Positions 8,594-19,788 of a stretch of DNA of 64,000 bases are shown here, piece by piece (the first letter of the stretch is position 1; each line of letters opens with the position of its first letter). Source of the DNA: Rhodopseudomonas palustris (GTDB lineage: Bacteria > Pseudomonadota > Alphaproteobacteria > Rhizobiales > Xanthobacteraceae); NCBI RefSeq assembly GCF_003591005.1, contig NZ_QYYD01000014.1, positions 90,622 through 154,621 on the forward strand. Direction: 5' to 3'. The notes beneath the pieces are model-generated. The model did no database searches. It worked only from the letters and a program-made list of their open reading frames with translations, and had not been told where the DNA came from. A program made the position numbers and the translations under genes.

Positions 8594-9688
8594 TCAAGAT
8601 CGCTTCTTCGTGACCGCCTTGGCGACCTTTTTGGCGGACTTGGCAGCCTTCTTGCCTACCTTGGCGACGGCGGACTTGCCCGCTTTGGCCGCCTTGCCGG
8701 CGCCCTTGGCGGCCTTTTTACCAACGTTTCGAAGGGCTTTCGCTGCCTTCTTCACGCCAGCCTTAGCGCTGGCCCCGGCGGGAACTTTAACAGCCTTAGT
8801 CCTGGCAGCCTTAGCTTTCGGCGCGTTAGCTTTCGGAGCCTTAGCTTTCGGAGCCTTAGCTTTCGGAGCCTTAGCTTTCGGAGCCTTAGCTTTCGGAGCC
8901 TTGGCCTTCGCAGCCTTGCCCTTCGCAGCCTTGCCCTTCGCAGCCTTGGCGGCTGCCGGTTTGGTCGAGGCCTTCTTGCTAACTGCCTTCTTGGCCGAAG
9001 CTTTTTTTCCTGCAGCGGCCTTCGCGGCCGGCCTGCCGCTCGACTTCTTGGCCGAGCGCTTCCTGGCGGATGCGCTCTTGGCGGCCTTCTTCTGGTCGGC
9101 CTCGGCGACCGCGGCGAGGACGCGGCCGATCTCACGGGTGACCTCGTCGATCGGCATCATGCCGTCGACGGTGAGCAGCTTGCGCTTGTCCGAATAGTAC
9201 TCGACCAGCGGCTCGGTCTGCGCGCGGTAGGCCGACAGGCGCTTGGCCAGCGCTTCGGCGTTGTCGTCGGCGCGCGGCTCCTCGCCCCTCGCCCGCATCT
9301 CGGCGACGCGGGTCTCGACCCGCGACAACAGCGCGCCCTCGTTGACCCGCAGTTCGACCACGGCGTCGAGCGACAGCTTCTTATCCTTCAAGAGGGCATC
9401 GAGCGCCTCGGCCTGCGGCACGGTGCGCGGGAAACCGTCGAGGATGAAGCCCTTGGCGGCGTCGTCCTGCTCGATGCGGTCGGAGATGATGCCGATCACC
9501 ACCTCGTCCGGCACCAGGCCGCCGCTGGCCATGATGTCCTTGGCCTTGAGGCCGACCGGCGTGCCGGCCGCTACAGCGGCGCGCAGCATGTCGCCGGTGG
9601 AGAGCTGAACGATGCCGTACTGCTCGACCAGACGCGCTGCCTGCGTTCCCTTGCCCGCCCCCGGCGGCCCGAGAAGGATCAGTCTCAT
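8594..9688 (-). CDS. adk: Adenylate kinase with a histone-H1-like Lys/Ala-rich C-terminal extension
   Basis: Residues 1-198 form a complete short-LID adenylate kinase (ATP + AMP to 2 ADP): P-loop [10 protein letters not shown] at 7-16, AMP-binding STGDMLR near 30, and [14 protein letters not shown] at 80-93. No zinc cysteines are in the LID. From about residue 199 to 364 the chain becomes almost pure Lys/Ala/Pro/Ser, with AKAPK pentapeptides and later KKAAK-type blocks, like eukaryotic H1 or bacterial histone-like tails. The tail is in frame with no stop, and its centre is encoded by 15-bp tandem repeats. The start overlaps the secY stop (ATGA). Kinase identity is firm; the tail's role (nucleic-acid or ribosome binding) is inference. 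Confidence 0.93.
   Translation of the reverse strand: MRLILLGPPGAGKGTQAARLVEQYGIVQLSTGDMLRAAVAAGTPVGLKAKDIMASGGLVPDEVVIGIISDRIEQDDAAKGFILDGFPRTVPQAEALDALLKDKKLSLDAVVELRVNEGALLSRVETRVAEMRARGEEPRADDNAEALAKRLSAYRAQTEPLVEYYSDKRKLLTVDGMMPIDEVTREIGRVLAAVAEADQKKAAKSASARKRSAKKSSGRPAAKAAAGKKASAKKAVSKKASTKPAAAKAAKGKAAKGKAAKAKAPKAKAPKAKAPKAKAPKAKAPKANAPKAKAARTKAVKVPAGASAKAGVKKAAKALRNVGKKAAKGAGKAAKAGKSAVAKVGKKAAKSAKKVAKAVTKKRS
8807..8941. repeat. Nine tandem 15-bp units inside the adk tail
   Basis: The unit AGCCTTAGCTTTCGG (plus strand) encodes the pentapeptide A-K-A-P-K on the minus strand. Five units are identical (8807-8821 and 8837-8896). One variant (8822-8836) changes the start of the unit, giving ANAPK. 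Three diverged units (8897-8941) read AGCCTTGGCCTTCGC or AGCCTTGCCCTTCGC. Whole-codon units keep the frame, so copy number could vary by slippage without breaking the protein. Confidence 0.9.
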
Positions 9689-11016
9689 TTCTTGCGCCCC
9701 CGCAACTTCGACTTCCGGATCAGGCCCTCATACTGGTGCGCCAGCAGATAGCCCTGGACCTGCGCCACAGTATCCATGGTGACGCTGACCACGATCAGGA
9801 GCGACGTTCCGCCGAAGTAGAACGGCACCGAAGCGTAGGAGATCAGGACTTCCGGGATCAGACAGACGATCGCCAGATAGATCGCACCGACCACGGTGAT
9901 GCGCGTCAGCACGTAATCGATATATTCGGCGGTGCGCTCGCCCGGCCGGATGCCCGGAATGAAGCCGCCGTGCTTCTTGAGATTGTCGGCGGTCTCAGTC
10001 GGGTTGAACACGATCGCGGTGTAGAAGAACGCGAAGAACACGATCATCGCGATGTAGAAAATCAGGAACAGCGGCCGGCCGTGGCCGAACTGCGTCACGA
10101 TCCACTGGAACCACTCCGGGCCGGTGCCGGCGTTGAAGCTGGCGATCGTGGTCGGCAGCAGCAGCAGCGACGACGCGAAGATCGGCGGGATCACGCCCGA
10201 GGTGTTGAGCTTGAGCGGCAGATGCGAGGACTGGCCCTCGAACATCTTGTTGCCGACCTGGCGCTTCGGATACTGGATCAGCAGCCGGCGCTGCGCTCGC
10301 TCCATGAACACGATGAAGGCGATCACCACGATGGCCATCACCAGCACGACCAGGATCAGGCCGGTCGACAGCGCGCCCTGACGGCCGAGCTCGAGCATAT
10401 TCGCCAGCGCCGAGGGCAGCTCGGCAACGATGCCGGCCAGGATGATCAGCGAGATGCCGTTGCCGATGCCGCGCGAGGTGATCTGCTCACCCAGCCACAT
10501 CAGGAACATCGTGCCGCCGGTCAGCGTGATGGTGGTCGACAGCAGGAAGAACACGCCCGGTTCCGACACCACGTTGCCGGCGCCCTGCAGGCCGACGGCG
10601 ATGCCATAGGACTGGAACGTCGCGAGAATGACGGTCAGATAGCGGGTGTACTGATTGAGCGTCTTGCGGCCGCTCTCGCCTTCCTTCTTCAGCGCCTCGA
10701 GCTGCGGCGACACCGTGGTCAGCAGCTGCACGATGATCGATGCCGAGATGTACGGCATGATGTTCAGCGCGAAGATCGCCATGCGGTGGATGCCGCCGCC
10801 GGCGAACATGTTGAACATGCCGAGGATGCCGCCGGACTGCGAGCGGAACACCTGCTCCCACACGGTGGGATCGATGCCGGGCAGCGGGATGTAGGTGCCG
10901 AGGCGATACACCAGCAGCGCACCGAGCGTGAACCAGATCCGCTTCTTCAGCTCTTCGGCTTTACCCAGCGCCGAGAAGTTGAGGTTGGCTGCTAGTTGTT
11001 CCGCTGCTGAGACCAT
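9685..11016 (-). CDS. secY: Protein translocase subunit SecY
   Basis: A 443-residue inner-membrane channel of the Sec translocon, which passes unfolded proteins with SecE/SecG and SecA. About ten hydrophobic segments are visible. Signatures include [33 protein letters not shown] at the N-terminus, the plug-region residues near 65, and [14 protein letters not shown]. The basic C-terminus [10 protein letters not shown] is typical. It is the last spc gene before adk and overlaps it by four bases. A gap of about 150 bases separates it from rplO. Confidence 0.97.
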   Translation of the reverse strand: MVSAAEQLAANLNFSALGKAEELKKRIWFTLGALLVYRLGTYIPLPGIDPTVWEQVFRSQSGGILGMFNMFAGGGIHRMAIFALNIMPYISASIIVQLLTTVSPQLEALKKEGESGRKTLNQYTRYLTVILATFQSYGIAVGLQGAGNVVSEPGVFFLLSTTITLTGGTMFLMWLGEQITSRGIGNGISLIILAGIVAELPSALANMLELGRQGALSTGLILVVLVMAIVVIAFIVFMERAQRRLLIQYPKRQVGNKMFEGQSSHLPLKLNTSGVIPPIFASSLLLLPTTIASFNAGTGPEWFQWIVTQFGHGRPLFLIFYIAMIVFFAFFYTAIVFNPTETADNLKKHGGFIPGIRPGERTAEYIDYVLTRITVVGAIYLAIVCLIPEVLISYASVPFYFGGTSLLIVVSVTMDTVAQVQGYLLAHQYEGLIRKSKLRGRKK

Positions 11017-11165
11017 GTCCGGCTTTCTCCTGCGCTACTCGTCCCACATGGCCGCCGGATGCGGGCGGCCGAGTCAGCGCCGGGCATCAATTTGGTGCGC
11101 AATCGACGAAAAATCCACCATCCCGGCAAGGCCGGTGCCCGCTTTCGCGGGCTATGACGGCAATG

Positions 11166-11651
11166 TTACGCAGCCTCGCCTTCGTCTTTCTTCGGGGCGA
11201 GAATCTTCACCGAGCCGCCGGCCTTCTCGACCGCTTCGATCGCCGACTTGGTGGCGCCGTGAACTTCGATGTTCAGCTTGGCGGTGAGTTCACCGCGGCC
11301 GAGCAGACGCACGCCGTCACGCGAACGGCGCAGCACGCCGGCCTCGACCAGCGCCGCAGCATCGATCACCTTGCCGGCGTCGATCGCCTTGGCGTCGACG
11401 GCTTCCTGCAGACGATCGAGATTGATCTCGGCGTATTCGAGCCGGAAGATGTTGGTGAAGCCGCGCTTCGGCAGACGACGATGCAGCGGCATCTGGCCGC
11501 CTTCGAAGCCCTTGATGCGCACGCCCGAACGCGCGGTCTGGCCCTTGCCGCCACGACCGCCGGTCTTGCCCTTGCCGGAGCCGATGCCACGGCCGATGCG
11601 CATGCGCTTCTTGCGGGCGCCCGGATTGTCGGAGATCTCGTCGAGCTTCAT
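11166..11651 (-). CDS. rplO: 50S ribosomal protein L15
   Basis: A 161-residue L15 with the glycine/arginine-rich N-terminal extension ([20 protein letters not shown]) that threads into 23S rRNA, then the globular fold with [18 protein letters not shown]. The C-terminus ends in an acidic tail. Standard spc position between rpmD and secY. Confidence 0.97.
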   Translation of the reverse strand: MKLDEISDNPGARKKRMRIGRGIGSGKGKTGGRGGKGQTARSGVRIKGFEGGQMPLHRRLPKRGFTNIFRLEYAEINLDRLQEAVDAKAIDAGKVIDAAALVEAGVLRRSRDGVRLLGRGELTAKLNIEVHGATKSAIEAVEKAGGSVKILAPKKDEGEAA

Positions 11652-11724
11652 CGCTAGCTTCCTTGTCCTGTGCGCATGATCTCAACCGGAAACCGAATGA
11701 CCGGTCTCCGGGATCGCGCGTGTC

Positions 11725-11919
11725 TTACTTCTCGTCGACGACGCGAACGAGGTGTTGCACCTTGGCGATCATGCCGCGAACTTCAGGGGTGTCCTGCAGC
11801 TCGGTGACCCGGCCGATCTTGTTGAGCCTGAGGCCGACCAGCGTCGCACGCTGCGAGGAATGGCGCCGGATGGGGCTGCCGATCTGCTCGACCTTGATCA
11901 TGTTTGCGGCCTTGGCCAT
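11725..11919 (-). CDS. rpmD: 50S ribosomal protein L30
   Basis: A 64-residue L30 with the core [23 protein letters not shown] and [25 protein letters not shown] nine bases further upstream is in frame, but the ATG at 11919 begins the family-like M-A-K-A and has GGAG eight bases upstream, so it is preferred. It lies between rpsE and rplO. Confidence 0.95.
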   Translation of the reverse strand: MAKAANMIKVEQIGSPIRRHSSQRATLVGLRLNKIGRVTELQDTPEVRGMIAKVQHLVRVVDEK

Positions 11920-11969
11920 CGTCTTCACTCCAGATCGCGTCTTGTGTCGGCGTGATCGCCGACGGCGAG

Positions 11970-12542
11970 TTATTCAGCAACCACTTCCGCATCGCCGCCG
12001 ATGCGGCGGGACTGCAGGGTGGAGACCTTGATGTTACGGCGCGCCGCAACCGCACGGGGCGAGTCGAGGTGCTTGAGCGCGTCGAAGGTGGCGCGAACCA
12101 TGTTGTAGGGGTTCGACGAACCGATCGACTTCGCGACCACGTCCTGGATGCCGAGCGTCTCGAACACGGCGCGCATCGGGCCGCCGGCGATGATGCCGGT
12201 ACCAGCCGGAGCGGCACGCAGATAGACGCGGCCGGCGCCGTGACGGCCGGCGATGTCGTGATGCAGCGTGCGGCATTCGCGCAGCGCGACGCGCGTCAGG
12301 TTGCGCTTCGCCGACTCGGTCGCCTTGCGGATCGCTTCCGGCACTTCGCGGGCCTTGCCGTGGCCGAAGCCGACGCGGCCCTTCTGATCACCGATCACGA
12401 CCAAAGCGGCGAAACCGAAGCGCTTACCGCCCTTCACCACCTTCGCCACACGATTGATGTGGACCAGCTTGTCGACGAACTCGCTGTCGCGCTCCTCGCG
12501 ATTGCTCCGTTCGCGTCCACCGCGTTCGCGTTCACCTGCCAT
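11970..12542 (-). CDS. rpsE: 30S ribosomal protein S5
   Basis: A 190-residue S5, a decoding-accuracy protein at the mRNA entry side. It has the double-stranded-RNA-binding-like N-domain ([29 protein letters not shown]) and a C-domain with [19 protein letters not shown]. An arginine-rich leader precedes residue 20. The frame opens at a TTG four codons earlier, but the ATG at 12542 is the expected start. It lies between rplR and rpmD. Confidence 0.96.
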   Translation of the reverse strand: MAGERERGGRERSNREERDSEFVDKLVHINRVAKVVKGGKRFGFAALVVIGDQKGRVGFGHGKAREVPEAIRKATESAKRNLTRVALRECRTLHHDIAGRHGAGRVYLRAAPAGTGIIAGGPMRAVFETLGIQDVVAKSIGSSNPYNMVRATFDALKHLDSPRAVAARRNIKVSTLQSRRIGGDAEVVAE

Positions 12543-12602
12543 GGTGTTTTCCAATCCTTGCGAAGCCGTAGCCTCGATCCTGGTATCCGTTCAATTCGAA
12601 AA

Positions 12603-12965
12603 TTAGAAGCTCAGTCCGCCTTCGCGGGCTGCATCCGCCAGCGCCTTGACGCGGCCGTGATACAGATACCCGCCGCGATCGAACACGACTTCCTTGACGC
12701 CCTGCTTCACCGCACGTTCCGCGACCAGCTTGCCGACGGCCTTGGCGGCGTCGATATCGGCGCCGGTGTTGCCGGCCTCGCGCAGCGTCTTCTCCAGCGA
12801 CGAGGCCGAAGCCAGCGTCTCGCCCTTCAGGTCGTCGATGACCTGGGCGTAGATGTGCTTCGACGAGCGGAAGATCGACAGCCGCGGACGGCCGTTGGCG
12901 GTGCGCCGCAGCGCGATCCTGACCCGAGTCTTGCGCCGGGCATTCGTAACATTCAACTTCGACAT
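12603..12965 (-). CDS. rplR: 50S ribosomal protein L18
   Basis: A 120-residue L18, one of the 5S rRNA-binding proteins. The basic N-terminus [13 protein letters not shown] is followed by [20 protein letters not shown] and the C-terminal [24 protein letters not shown], all family signatures. Twelve bases after the rplF stop, so translationally close-coupled. Confidence 0.97.
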   Translation of the reverse strand: MSKLNVTNARRKTRVRIALRRTANGRPRLSIFRSSKHIYAQVIDDLKGETLASASSLEKTLREAGNTGADIDAAKAVGKLVAERAVKQGVKEVVFDRGGYLYHGRVKALADAAREGGLSF

Positions 12966-12977
12966 GACCCGGCTCCG

Positions 12978-13511
12978 TTACTTCTTCTTGCCTTCCTTGC
13001 GGAAGATGAACTCGTCGGAATAGCGCACGCCCTTGCCCTTGTAGGGCTCCGGCGGACGATAATCGCGAATCTCGGCCGCGACCTGACCGACCTTCTGAGA
13101 GTCGATGCCGACGACGTTGATCTCGGTCGGCTTCGGCACCGTGATGGTGATGCCTTCCGGGATGTCGTACAGCACGTCGTGGCTGTAACCGAGCGCGAGC
13201 TGCAGCTTCTTGCCCTGCAGCGCGGCGCGATAACCGACGCCGGTGATCTCGAGCTTCTTCTCGAAGCCCTTGGTGACGCCTTCGACCAGATTCGCGATCT
13301 GGGCGCGAGCCGTGCCGTACAGCGCCTGGGCGCGGTTGGTTTCGTGGCGCGGCGCCACCTTCACCGAACCGTCCTCGAACTTGACGTCGACGTCGTCGTG
13401 CACGACGAACTGAAGCTGACCCTTCGGCCCCTTCATCTTGACGGTCTGACCCTCGACGGTCGCCGTCACGCCGGACGGGACCGTGACGGGCTTCTTGCCA
13501 ACGCGTGACAT
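12978..13511 (-). CDS. rplF: 50S ribosomal protein L6
   Basis: A 177-residue L6 near the factor-binding site. It starts [15 protein letters not shown] and ends with the diagnostic [16 protein letters not shown] stretch. The frame is open 20 codons upstream, but the ATG at 13511 has AAGGA at a normal distance and gives the standard N-terminus. It lies between rpsH and rplR. Confidence 0.97.
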   Translation of the reverse strand: MSRVGKKPVTVPSGVTATVEGQTVKMKGPKGQLQFVVHDDVDVKFEDGSVKVAPRHETNRAQALYGTARAQIANLVEGVTKGFEKKLEITGVGYRAALQGKKLQLALGYSHDVLYDIPEGITITVPKPTEINVVGIDSQKVGQVAAEIRDYRPPEPYKGKGVRYSDEFIFRKEGKKK

Positions 13512-13622
13512 GGTCGATCCTTTTTCAACCCTGCATCTTCCGGCGTGATCACGCCACGGTCGATGCTCCAATTTCCGTATCTGTCGCGCGGCGGCCGGAC
13601 CCTCCGGCCGTCGCGCCTGCGA

Positions 13623-14021
13623 TTAGAACACCGTGAACAGCACTTCGCCGCCGACATTGGCGTCGCGGGCGTCGTGATCGGCCATGATCCCCTTGGGGGT
13701 CGACAGCACCGAAATGCCGAGGCCGTTGTTGACGCGCGGCAGGTTCTTCACCGACGCATAGACGCGGCGGCCCGGACGCGACACGCGCTCGATCTCGCGG
13801 ATCACCGGCTCGCCGTCGAAATACTTCAGTTCGATCTCGAGCTCGCTGCGGCCCGACGGATGCTCGACGCTGGCGTAGCCACGAATGTAGCCCTCGCTCT
13901 TCAGCACTTCGAGCACGTTGGCGCGCATCTTGGAGCCCGGGGTCGAAACCTTCGACTTCGAGCGCATCTGCGCGTTGCGGATGCGGGTGATGAGATCGCT
14001 GATCGGATCGTGCGTAGACAT
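13623..14021 (-). CDS. rpsH: 30S ribosomal protein S8
   Basis: A 132-residue S8, which binds 16S rRNA helix 21. In E. coli S8 also represses the spc operon by binding mRNA near rplE. It shows [21 protein letters not shown] and the C-terminal [20 protein letters not shown]. It follows rpsN by 15 bases. Confidence 0.97.
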   Translation of the reverse strand: MSTHDPISDLITRIRNAQMRSKSKVSTPGSKMRANVLEVLKSEGYIRGYASVEHPSGRSELEIELKYFDGEPVIREIERVSRPGRRVYASVKNLPRVNNGLGISVLSTPKGIMADHDARDANVGGEVLFTVF

Positions 14022-14036
14022 CTGACGACCCTCCCC

Positions 14037-14342
14037 TTACCAGCTCGACTTCACGAGGCCCGGAACCAGGCCCTTCGAACCCAGGTCGCGGATCGCGATA
14101 CGGCTCAGCTTGTTCAGGCGATAGACCGAGCGGGAACGACCGGTGACTTCGCAGCGGTTGCGAATCCGGGTGGCCGACGAATTGCGCGGCATCTCGGCGA
14201 GCTTCAGGGTCGCCGCGAAACGCTCCTCCATCGGGAGGTCCTTGTCGGCGATGATGGCCTTGAGACGGGCGCGCTTCGGCGCCGCGTTCTTGCTCATCCT
14301 CTTCCGACGATTGTTCTTCTCGATCGAACTCTTCTTTGCCAT
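14037..14342 (-). CDS. rpsN: 30S ribosomal protein S14 (zinc-free type)
   Basis: A 101-residue S14 of the long, zinc-independent (C-minus) class: only one cysteine is present ([15 protein letters not shown]), not the CxxC pairs of the short form. It starts [16 protein letters not shown] and ends [11 protein letters not shown]. Standard position between rplE and rpsH. Confidence 0.97.
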   Translation of the reverse strand: MAKKSSIEKNNRRKRMSKNAAPKRARLKAIIADKDLPMEERFAATLKLAEMPRNSSATRIRNRCEVTGRSRSVYRLNKLSRIAIRDLGSKGLVPGLVKSSW

Positions 14343-14399
14343 GCCAGGCTCCTGGGTTTCCGCGTTTGAGAGGCAGATCAGCTCAAAGCTGTCAGCAAC

Positions 14400-14957
14400 T
14401 CACTGCCGGAACGGGAAATTGAATGCGGTCAACAACGCGCGCGCTTCGTCGTTGGTGCGCGCGGTCGTGCAAACGGTGATGTCCATGCCCCACGACTCGC
14501 CGGTCTTGTCGAAGTCGATTTCGGGGAAAATGATGTGCTCCTTGATGCCGAGCGAGTAGTTGCCACGGCCGTCGAAGCTCTTCGGGTTCAGGCCGCGGAA
14601 GTCGCGGACGCGCGGCAGCGCGACCGTGATCAGGCGGTCGATGAACTCGTACATCTTGGCGCCGCGCAGCGTCACCTTGCAGCCGATCGGCTGATTCTCA
14701 CGCAGCTTGAAGGTCGAGATCGCGACGCGCGAATAGGTCACGACCGCCTTCTGGCCGGCGATCAGCGACATGTCGGCCGCCGCCTGCTCGGCTTTCTTGC
14801 GATCGTTGACCGCTTCGCCGACGCCCATGTTCAGCACGACCTTGTCGAGCTTCGGAACCTGCATGGCGTTGGCGTAACCGAACTTCTCGGTCAGCGCGGT
14901 GCGGATGCTCTTGTCGTATTCCGTGCGCAGGCGCGGAACGTATGCGGTCTCAGCCAT
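14400..14957 (-). CDS. rplE: 50S ribosomal protein L5
   Basis: A 185-residue L5, which binds 5S rRNA and forms a bridge to the small subunit. Motifs include [29 protein letters not shown] and the C-terminal [19 protein letters not shown]. Its start overlaps the last codons of rplX by eight bases, a coupling typical of this operon. Confidence 0.97.
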   Translation of the reverse strand: MAETAYVPRLRTEYDKSIRTALTEKFGYANAMQVPKLDKVVLNMGVGEAVNDRKKAEQAAADMSLIAGQKAVVTYSRVAISTFKLRENQPIGCKVTLRGAKMYEFIDRLITVALPRVRDFRGLNPKSFDGRGNYSLGIKEHIIFPEIDFDKTGESWGMDITVCTTARTNDEARALLTAFNFPFRQ

Positions 14958-15264
14958 CGATCTCTGCTCCCGAGCTCTTGGCGATACGAACCTTCTTGCC
15001 GTCCGCCAGGACCTTGAAACCGACGCGGGTCGGTTTGCCGTCCTTGCCGACGATCGCGATATTGGACAGGTGGATCGGCGCCTCTTTCGAGATGATGCCG
15101 CCTTCCTGGGTCTGGGTCTGCTTCTGGTGGCGCTTGATCATGTTGATGCCACGCACCAGCGCCACATCGGCGTCCGGACGGACTTCGAACACTTCGCCGG
15201 TGCGACCCTTGTCGCGCCCGCTCAGTACGATGACCTTGTCACCCTTGCGGATCTTGGCGGCCAT
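14950..15264 (-). CDS. rplX: 50S ribosomal protein L24
   Basis: A 104-residue L24, an early assembly initiator on 23S rRNA, with a KOW motif ([20 protein letters not shown]). The frame is open far upstream through rplN in another frame. The true ATG (15264) overlaps the rplN stop codon by one base. It overlaps rplE at its 3' end. Confidence 0.96.
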   Translation of the reverse strand: MAAKIRKGDKVIVLSGRDKGRTGEVFEVRPDADVALVRGINMIKRHQKQTQTQEGGIISKEAPIHLSNIAIVGKDGKPTRVGFKVLADGKKVRIAKSSGAEIDG

Positions 15265-15632
15265 TACAGCACCTCCGGCGCCAGCGAGATGATCTTCATG
15301 TGGTTCTTCGCACGCAGCTCGCGCGGCACCGGCCCGAAAATACGGGTGCCGACCGGCTCGGACTGATTGTTGATCAGCACGGCGGCGTTGCGGTCGAAGC
15401 GGATGACGGAGCCGTCGGGGCGGCGGATGTCCTTGCGGACCCGGACCACCACGGCCTTCATGACGTCGCCCTTCTTCACCTTGCCGCGCGGAATCGCTTC
15501 CTTGATCGACACAACGATAACGTCGCCCACGGTGGCATAGCGGCGCTTGGAGCCCCCCAGCACCTTGATGCACATGACACGGCGTGCGCCGGAATTATCG
15601 GCCACGTCGAGGTTGGTCTGCATCTGGATCAT
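15264..15632 (-). CDS. rplN: 50S ribosomal protein L14
   Basis: A 122-residue L14 on the subunit interface. It shows [20 protein letters not shown] and [21 protein letters not shown], both highly conserved. Exact family length. The stop shares a base with the rplX start. Confidence 0.98.
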   Translation of the reverse strand: MIQMQTNLDVADNSGARRVMCIKVLGGSKRRYATVGDVIVVSIKEAIPRGKVKKGDVMKAVVVRVRKDIRRPDGSVIRFDRNAAVLINNQSEPVGTRIFGPVPRELRAKNHMKIISLAPEVL

Positions 15633-15692
15633 TGATGCACCTCGTCCTCTCTCTAATGCGCGATTGCGCTCTCAACTGATGCGCGAATGCGC

Positions 15693-15941
15693 TTAGGCGG
15701 TCTTCTTCGATTCGCCCCGGACCACGGTCCAGCGCTTGAGCTTGGAGATCGGCTTGCTCTCCTCGATCCACACGATGTCGCCCGGATGGAACTGATTGTT
15801 CTCGTCGTGGGCGTGGTAGTTCTTCGAGCGGCGGATCGTCTTCTTGTAGATCGGGTGGGTGAAGCGACGCTCCACCAGCACCACAACGGTCTTGGCTTGC
15901 TTGTCGCTGACGACCACGCCCTGCAGGGTCCTCTTCGGCAT
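15693..15941 (-). CDS. rpsQ: 30S ribosomal protein S17
   Basis: An 82-residue S17 with an OB fold: [43 protein letters not shown] and [11 protein letters not shown]. Near-norm length. It follows rpmC by ten bases and precedes rplN by 60. Confidence 0.97.
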   Translation of the reverse strand: MPKRTLQGVVVSDKQAKTVVVLVERRFTHPIYKKTIRRSKNYHAHDENNQFHPGDIVWIEESKPISKLKRWTVVRGESKKTA

Positions 15942-15951
15942 GTTCGCGTCC

Positions 15952-16161
15952 TTACTTCGTCTTGCCGGCGCGCTTCTGCGCGGCGATGGTCTTGATCCGG
16001 GCGATGTCGCGACGGGCCTCGCGCAGCCGCGAGGTGTTCTCGAGCTGGCCGGTGGCGCGCTGGAAGCGCAGGTTGAAGCGCTCCTTCTTCAGATTGAGGA
16101 TGGCGTCATCCATCTGGTCTTCGCTCATCGCGCGGATGTCGGCGGTCTTCATCTCGGCCAT
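15952..16161 (-). CDS. rpmC: 50S ribosomal protein L29
   Basis: A 69-residue L29 near the tunnel exit, with the conserved [20 protein letters not shown] helix. Two in-frame ATGs exist: 16167, which overlaps the rplP stop, and 16161. GGAG sits eight bases before the latter but only two before the former, so 16161 is chosen. Tightly coupled to rplP. Confidence 0.94.
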   Translation of the reverse strand: MAEMKTADIRAMSEDQMDDAILNLKKERFNLRFQRATGQLENTSRLREARRDIARIKTIAAQKRAGKTK

Positions 16162-16166
16162 GTGCA

Positions 16167-16580
16167 TTACTCCGCGATACGCGCGACGAAGCGCGTCTTG
16201 ATCGGCAGCTTGGCGGCGGCGAGCGTCAGCGCTTCCTTGGCGAGCTGCTGGTTGACGCCGTCGATCTCGAACATCACCCGGCCCGGCTTGACCCGCGCCA
16301 CCCACAATTCCGGCGCGCCCTTGCCGGAGCCCATGCGGACTTCGGCCGGCTTCTTCGACACCGGAACGTCCGGGAAGATGCGGATCCAGACGCGGCCGGC
16401 ACGCTTCATGTGACGGGTGAGCGCACGACGGGCGGCTTCGATCTGACGCGCGGTGACGCGCTCAGGCTCCATCGCCTTTAGGCCGAACTGGCCGAACGCC
16501 AGGGTCGCGCCCGACGACGCAACGCCGTGGATGCGGCCCTTGTGCGCCTTGCGGAACTTGGTCTTCTTTGGTTGCATCAT
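16167..16580 (-). CDS. rplP: 50S ribosomal protein L16
   Basis: A 137-residue L16 at the A-site side of the peptidyl-transferase region. It shows [39 protein letters not shown] and [22 protein letters not shown]. Standard S10-operon position between rpsC and rpmC. Confidence 0.98.
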   Translation of the reverse strand: MMQPKKTKFRKAHKGRIHGVASSGATLAFGQFGLKAMEPERVTARQIEAARRALTRHMKRAGRVWIRIFPDVPVSKKPAEVRMGSGKGAPELWVARVKPGRVMFEIDGVNQQLAKEALTLAAAKLPIKTRFVARIAE

Positions 16581-16612
16581 GGCTTACGCCCTCAAACCTT
16601 TTCCAGCTGCCG

Positions 16613-17311
<699 letters not shown>

Positions 17312-17333
17312 CGAAAGTCTCCCGCGCCTTCGC

Positions 17334-17720
17334 TTAAGCGCTTGCTTCTGCTTCGACCTGACGAACGACGATCGTCAGCTGCGCGAAGGGTTTGAAAATA
17401 CGGCCCGAGCGACCACGGCCGCGCGGCGAGAAACGCTTCATCACGATGCCCTTGCCGACATGGGCTTCCGACACGACCAGCGCGTCGACGTCCAGATCGT
17501 GGTTGTTCTCGGCGTTGGCGATAGCCGATTCCAGGCACTTCTTCACGTCGACCGCGATCCGCTTGCGCGAAAAAGCGAGGTCGGCGAGCGCCGCCGAGGC
17601 GCTGCGGCCGCGGATCAGCTGAGCCACCAGGTTGAGCTTCTGCGGAGAAACGCGAAGCATCCGGGCGACGGCCTTCGCCTCGTTATCCGGGAGGCTCCGT
17701 TCGCGCTTGGGTTTGCTCAT
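17334..17720 (-). CDS. rplV: 50S ribosomal protein L22
   Basis: A 128-residue L22 whose hairpin reaches into the exit tunnel. It shows [20 protein letters not shown], and the tunnel hairpin region [18 protein letters not shown] is wild-type-like. It lies between rpsS and rpsC. Confidence 0.98.
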   Translation of the reverse strand: MSKPKRERSLPDNEAKAVARMLRVSPQKLNLVAQLIRGRSASAALADLAFSRKRIAVDVKKCLESAIANAENNHDLDVDALVVSEAHVGKGIVMKRFSPRGRGRSGRIFKPFAQLTIVVRQVEAEASA

Positions 17721-17730
17721 GGCTTCGTCC

Positions 17731-18009
17731 TCAACCCTTCTTCGACTTCTTGTCGCCGGAGTGGCCGTGGAACGTGCGGGTCGGCGAGAACTCGCCGAAC
17801 TTGTGACCCACCATTTCCTCGTTCACCGACACCGGGACGTGCTTCTGGCCGTTGTAGACGCCGAAAGTCAGCCCGACGAACTGCGGCAGGATGGTGGAGC
17901 GGCGGCTCCAGATCTTGATGACGTCGTGACGGCCCGACGCGCGCGCCGCATCCGCCTTCTTCAGCAGCGAGCCCTCGACGAACGGGCCCTTCCAGACTGA
18001 GCGAACCAT
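17731..18009 (-). CDS. rpsS: 30S ribosomal protein S19
   Basis: A 92-residue S19 of the small-subunit head, starting [18 protein letters not shown] and containing [24 protein letters not shown]. The frame is open 35 codons upstream into rplB, but the family N-terminus begins at the ATG 18009. It follows rplB by 11 bases. Confidence 0.97.
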   Translation of the reverse strand: MVRSVWKGPFVEGSLLKKADAARASGRHDVIKIWSRRSTILPQFVGLTFGVYNGQKHVPVSVNEEMVGHKFGEFSPTRTFHGHSGDKKSKKG

Positions 18010-18020
18010 GTCCGGCTTCC

Positions 18021-18857
18021 TTACTTCTTCTTCCGCTTGTGGCGGCTGATGAGAATGAACTTGTCGGTCGACTTGTTCGAGCGGGTCTTCTTGCCCTTGG
18101 TCGGCTTGCCCCACGGGGTCACCGGGTGACGGCCGCCCGAGGTGCGTCCTTCACCACCGCCGTGCGGATGGTCGATCGGGTTCATCACGACGCCGCGGTT
18201 GTGCGGGCGGCGGCCGAGCCAGCGCTTGCGGCCGGCCTTGCCGATCGAGATGTTCATGTGGTCCGGGTTCGACACCGCACCGATGGTGGCGGTGCAGCGG
18301 CCGTGGACCAGGCGCTGTTCGCCCGAGTTGAGGCGGACGATGACGTAGTCGTGGTCACGACCGACGAGCTGGGCGTAGGTGCCGGCCGAGCGGGCGATCT
18401 GGCCGCCCTTCCCGATCTTCAGCTCGATGTTGTGCACGATGGTGCCGACCGGCATGTTGCCGAGCGGCATGACGTTGCCCGGCTTCACGTCGACATACGA
18501 ACCGGCGATCACGCTGTCGCCGACCGCGAGGCGCTGCGGAGCCAGGATGTAGGCCTGCTCGCCGTCCTCGTACTTGATCAGCGCGATGAACGCGGTGCGG
18601 TTCGGATCGTATTCAAGGCGCTCGACCTTGGCCGGAACGTCGACCTTGGTGCGCTTGAAATCGACCATGCGATAGGTCTGCTTGTGACCGCCGCCGCGGA
18701 AGCGCACAGTGATCCGGCCGGTGTTGTTACGACCGCCCGCCTGGTTCTTGCCTTCGGTCAGCGACTTGACCGGCTTGCCCTTGTACAGGGCCGAACGATC
18801 GACCATCACCAGCTGGCGCTGGCCCGGCGTCGTGGGATTGAACTTCTTCAGTGCCAT
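18021..18857 (-). CDS. rplB: 50S ribosomal protein L2
   Basis: A 278-residue L2, needed for peptidyl transferase assembly. Signatures include [19 protein letters not shown], the universally conserved histidine region [21 protein letters not shown], and the basic tail [20 protein letters not shown]. It lies between rplW and rpsS. Confidence 0.98.
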   Translation of the reverse strand: MALKKFNPTTPGQRQLVMVDRSALYKGKPVKSLTEGKNQAGGRNNTGRITVRFRGGGHKQTYRMVDFKRTKVDVPAKVERLEYDPNRTAFIALIKYEDGEQAYILAPQRLAVGDSVIAGSYVDVKPGNVMPLGNMPVGTIVHNIELKIGKGGQIARSAGTYAQLVGRDHDYVIVRLNSGEQRLVHGRCTATIGAVSNPDHMNISIGKAGRKRWLGRRPHNRGVVMNPIDHPHGGGEGRTSGGRHPVTPWGKPTKGKKTRSNKSTDKFILISRHKRKKK

Positions 18858-18870
18858 GGTCGGTCCCGCC

Positions 18871-19170
18871 TTACAGTCCGGTGGTCACGTCGATGCGATG
18901 ACCCTCTTCCAGGGTCACGACCGCACGCTTGGTGTCCGACTGCGTGCCGAAGGTGCCGCGGAAGGACTTCGACTTGCCCTTGCGCACCAGCGTGTTCACG
19001 CTCTTCACCTTGACGTCGAACAGCTTCTCGACGGCTTCCTTGATCTGCGGCTTGGTGGCGCCGCCCAGAACCTTGAACACGACCTTGTTGAACTCGGAGG
19101 CCGTGGTCGCCTTTTCGGTCACCACCGGAGCGACGATGACGTCGTAGTGGCGCGGATCGATGTTTTTCAT
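18871..19170 (-). CDS. rplW: 50S ribosomal protein L23
   Basis: A 99-residue L23, the tunnel-exit docking site for trigger factor and SRP. It shows [18 protein letters not shown] and the loop [18 protein letters not shown]. The start overlaps the rplD stop by four bases (ATGA). Confidence 0.97.
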   Translation of the reverse strand: MKNIDPRHYDVIVAPVVTEKATTASEFNKVVFKVLGGATKPQIKEAVEKLFDVKVKSVNTLVRKGKSKSFRGTFGTQSDTKRAVVTLEEGHRIDVTTGL

Positions 19171-19787
19171 TTGAAGCGCGCCTCCAACGCATCCAGCGCA
19201 GCCTTGGTCAGCACCAGCTTCTGGCGGCGCACAATGTCATAGACGTTGATGCCCTGGATCGGCAGCACGTCGATGTTCGGAATGTTGCGGGCCGCCGTGG
19301 CGAAACCGGTGTTCACCTCGGCGCCGTCGATGATCAGCGCGCTGGTCAGGCCGAGGCCGGTGAACGCACCGACCAGAGCCTTGGTCTTGGCGGCTTCCAG
19401 CTCGGCCTTGTCGAGCACAATCAGACCGCCGCCCTTGGCCTTGGCCGACAGAGCGTGCTTCAGCGCCAGGGCGCGAACCTTCTTCGGCAGGTCGATGGCG
19501 TGCGAGCGCACCACCGGGCCGAACGCACGGCCACCGCCGCGGAACTGCGGCACGCGCTGCGAACCGTGGCGAGCACCGCCGGTGCCCTTCTGCTTGTACA
19601 TCTTCTTGCCGGTGCGCCAGATCTCGGCGCGGCCCTTGGCCTTGTGAGTGCCGGCCTGACGCTTGGCGAGCTGCCAAATCACGCAGCGCTGCACGATGTC
19701 CTGGCGCGGCTCGAGACCGAAGATGGTGTCGGACAGCTGGACCGAGCCGGCTTCCTTACCCTCGAGAGTGGTGACCTTCAATTCCAT
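19167..19787 (-). CDS. rplD: 50S ribosomal protein L4
   Basis: A 206-residue L4. It has the tunnel-lining extended loop [24 protein letters not shown] and the C-terminal [19 protein letters not shown]. In E. coli L4 also represses the S10 operon. The ATG at 19787 is one base after the rplC stop (TGAGATG). A longer frame upstream overlaps rplC and is rejected. Confidence 0.97.
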   Translation of the reverse strand: MELKVTTLEGKEAGSVQLSDTIFGLEPRQDIVQRCVIWQLAKRQAGTHKAKGRAEIWRTGKKMYKQKGTGGARHGSQRVPQFRGGGRAFGPVVRSHAIDLPKKVRALALKHALSAKAKGGGLIVLDKAELEAAKTKALVGAFTGLGLTSALIIDGAEVNTGFATAARNIPNIDVLPIQGINVYDIVRRQKLVLTKAALDALEARFK

Positions 19788-19788
19788 C

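Noticed and set aside
8807..8941. Regular short repeats as a CRISPR array
   Set aside because: Units are contiguous with no spacers, are 15 bases long and keep a reading frame; they encode the adk tail.
15952..16305. Extended start for rpmC reading through rplP
   Set aside because: The extension overlaps rplP in another frame, has no L29 homology, and the internal ATG has a proper Shine-Dalgarno sequence.
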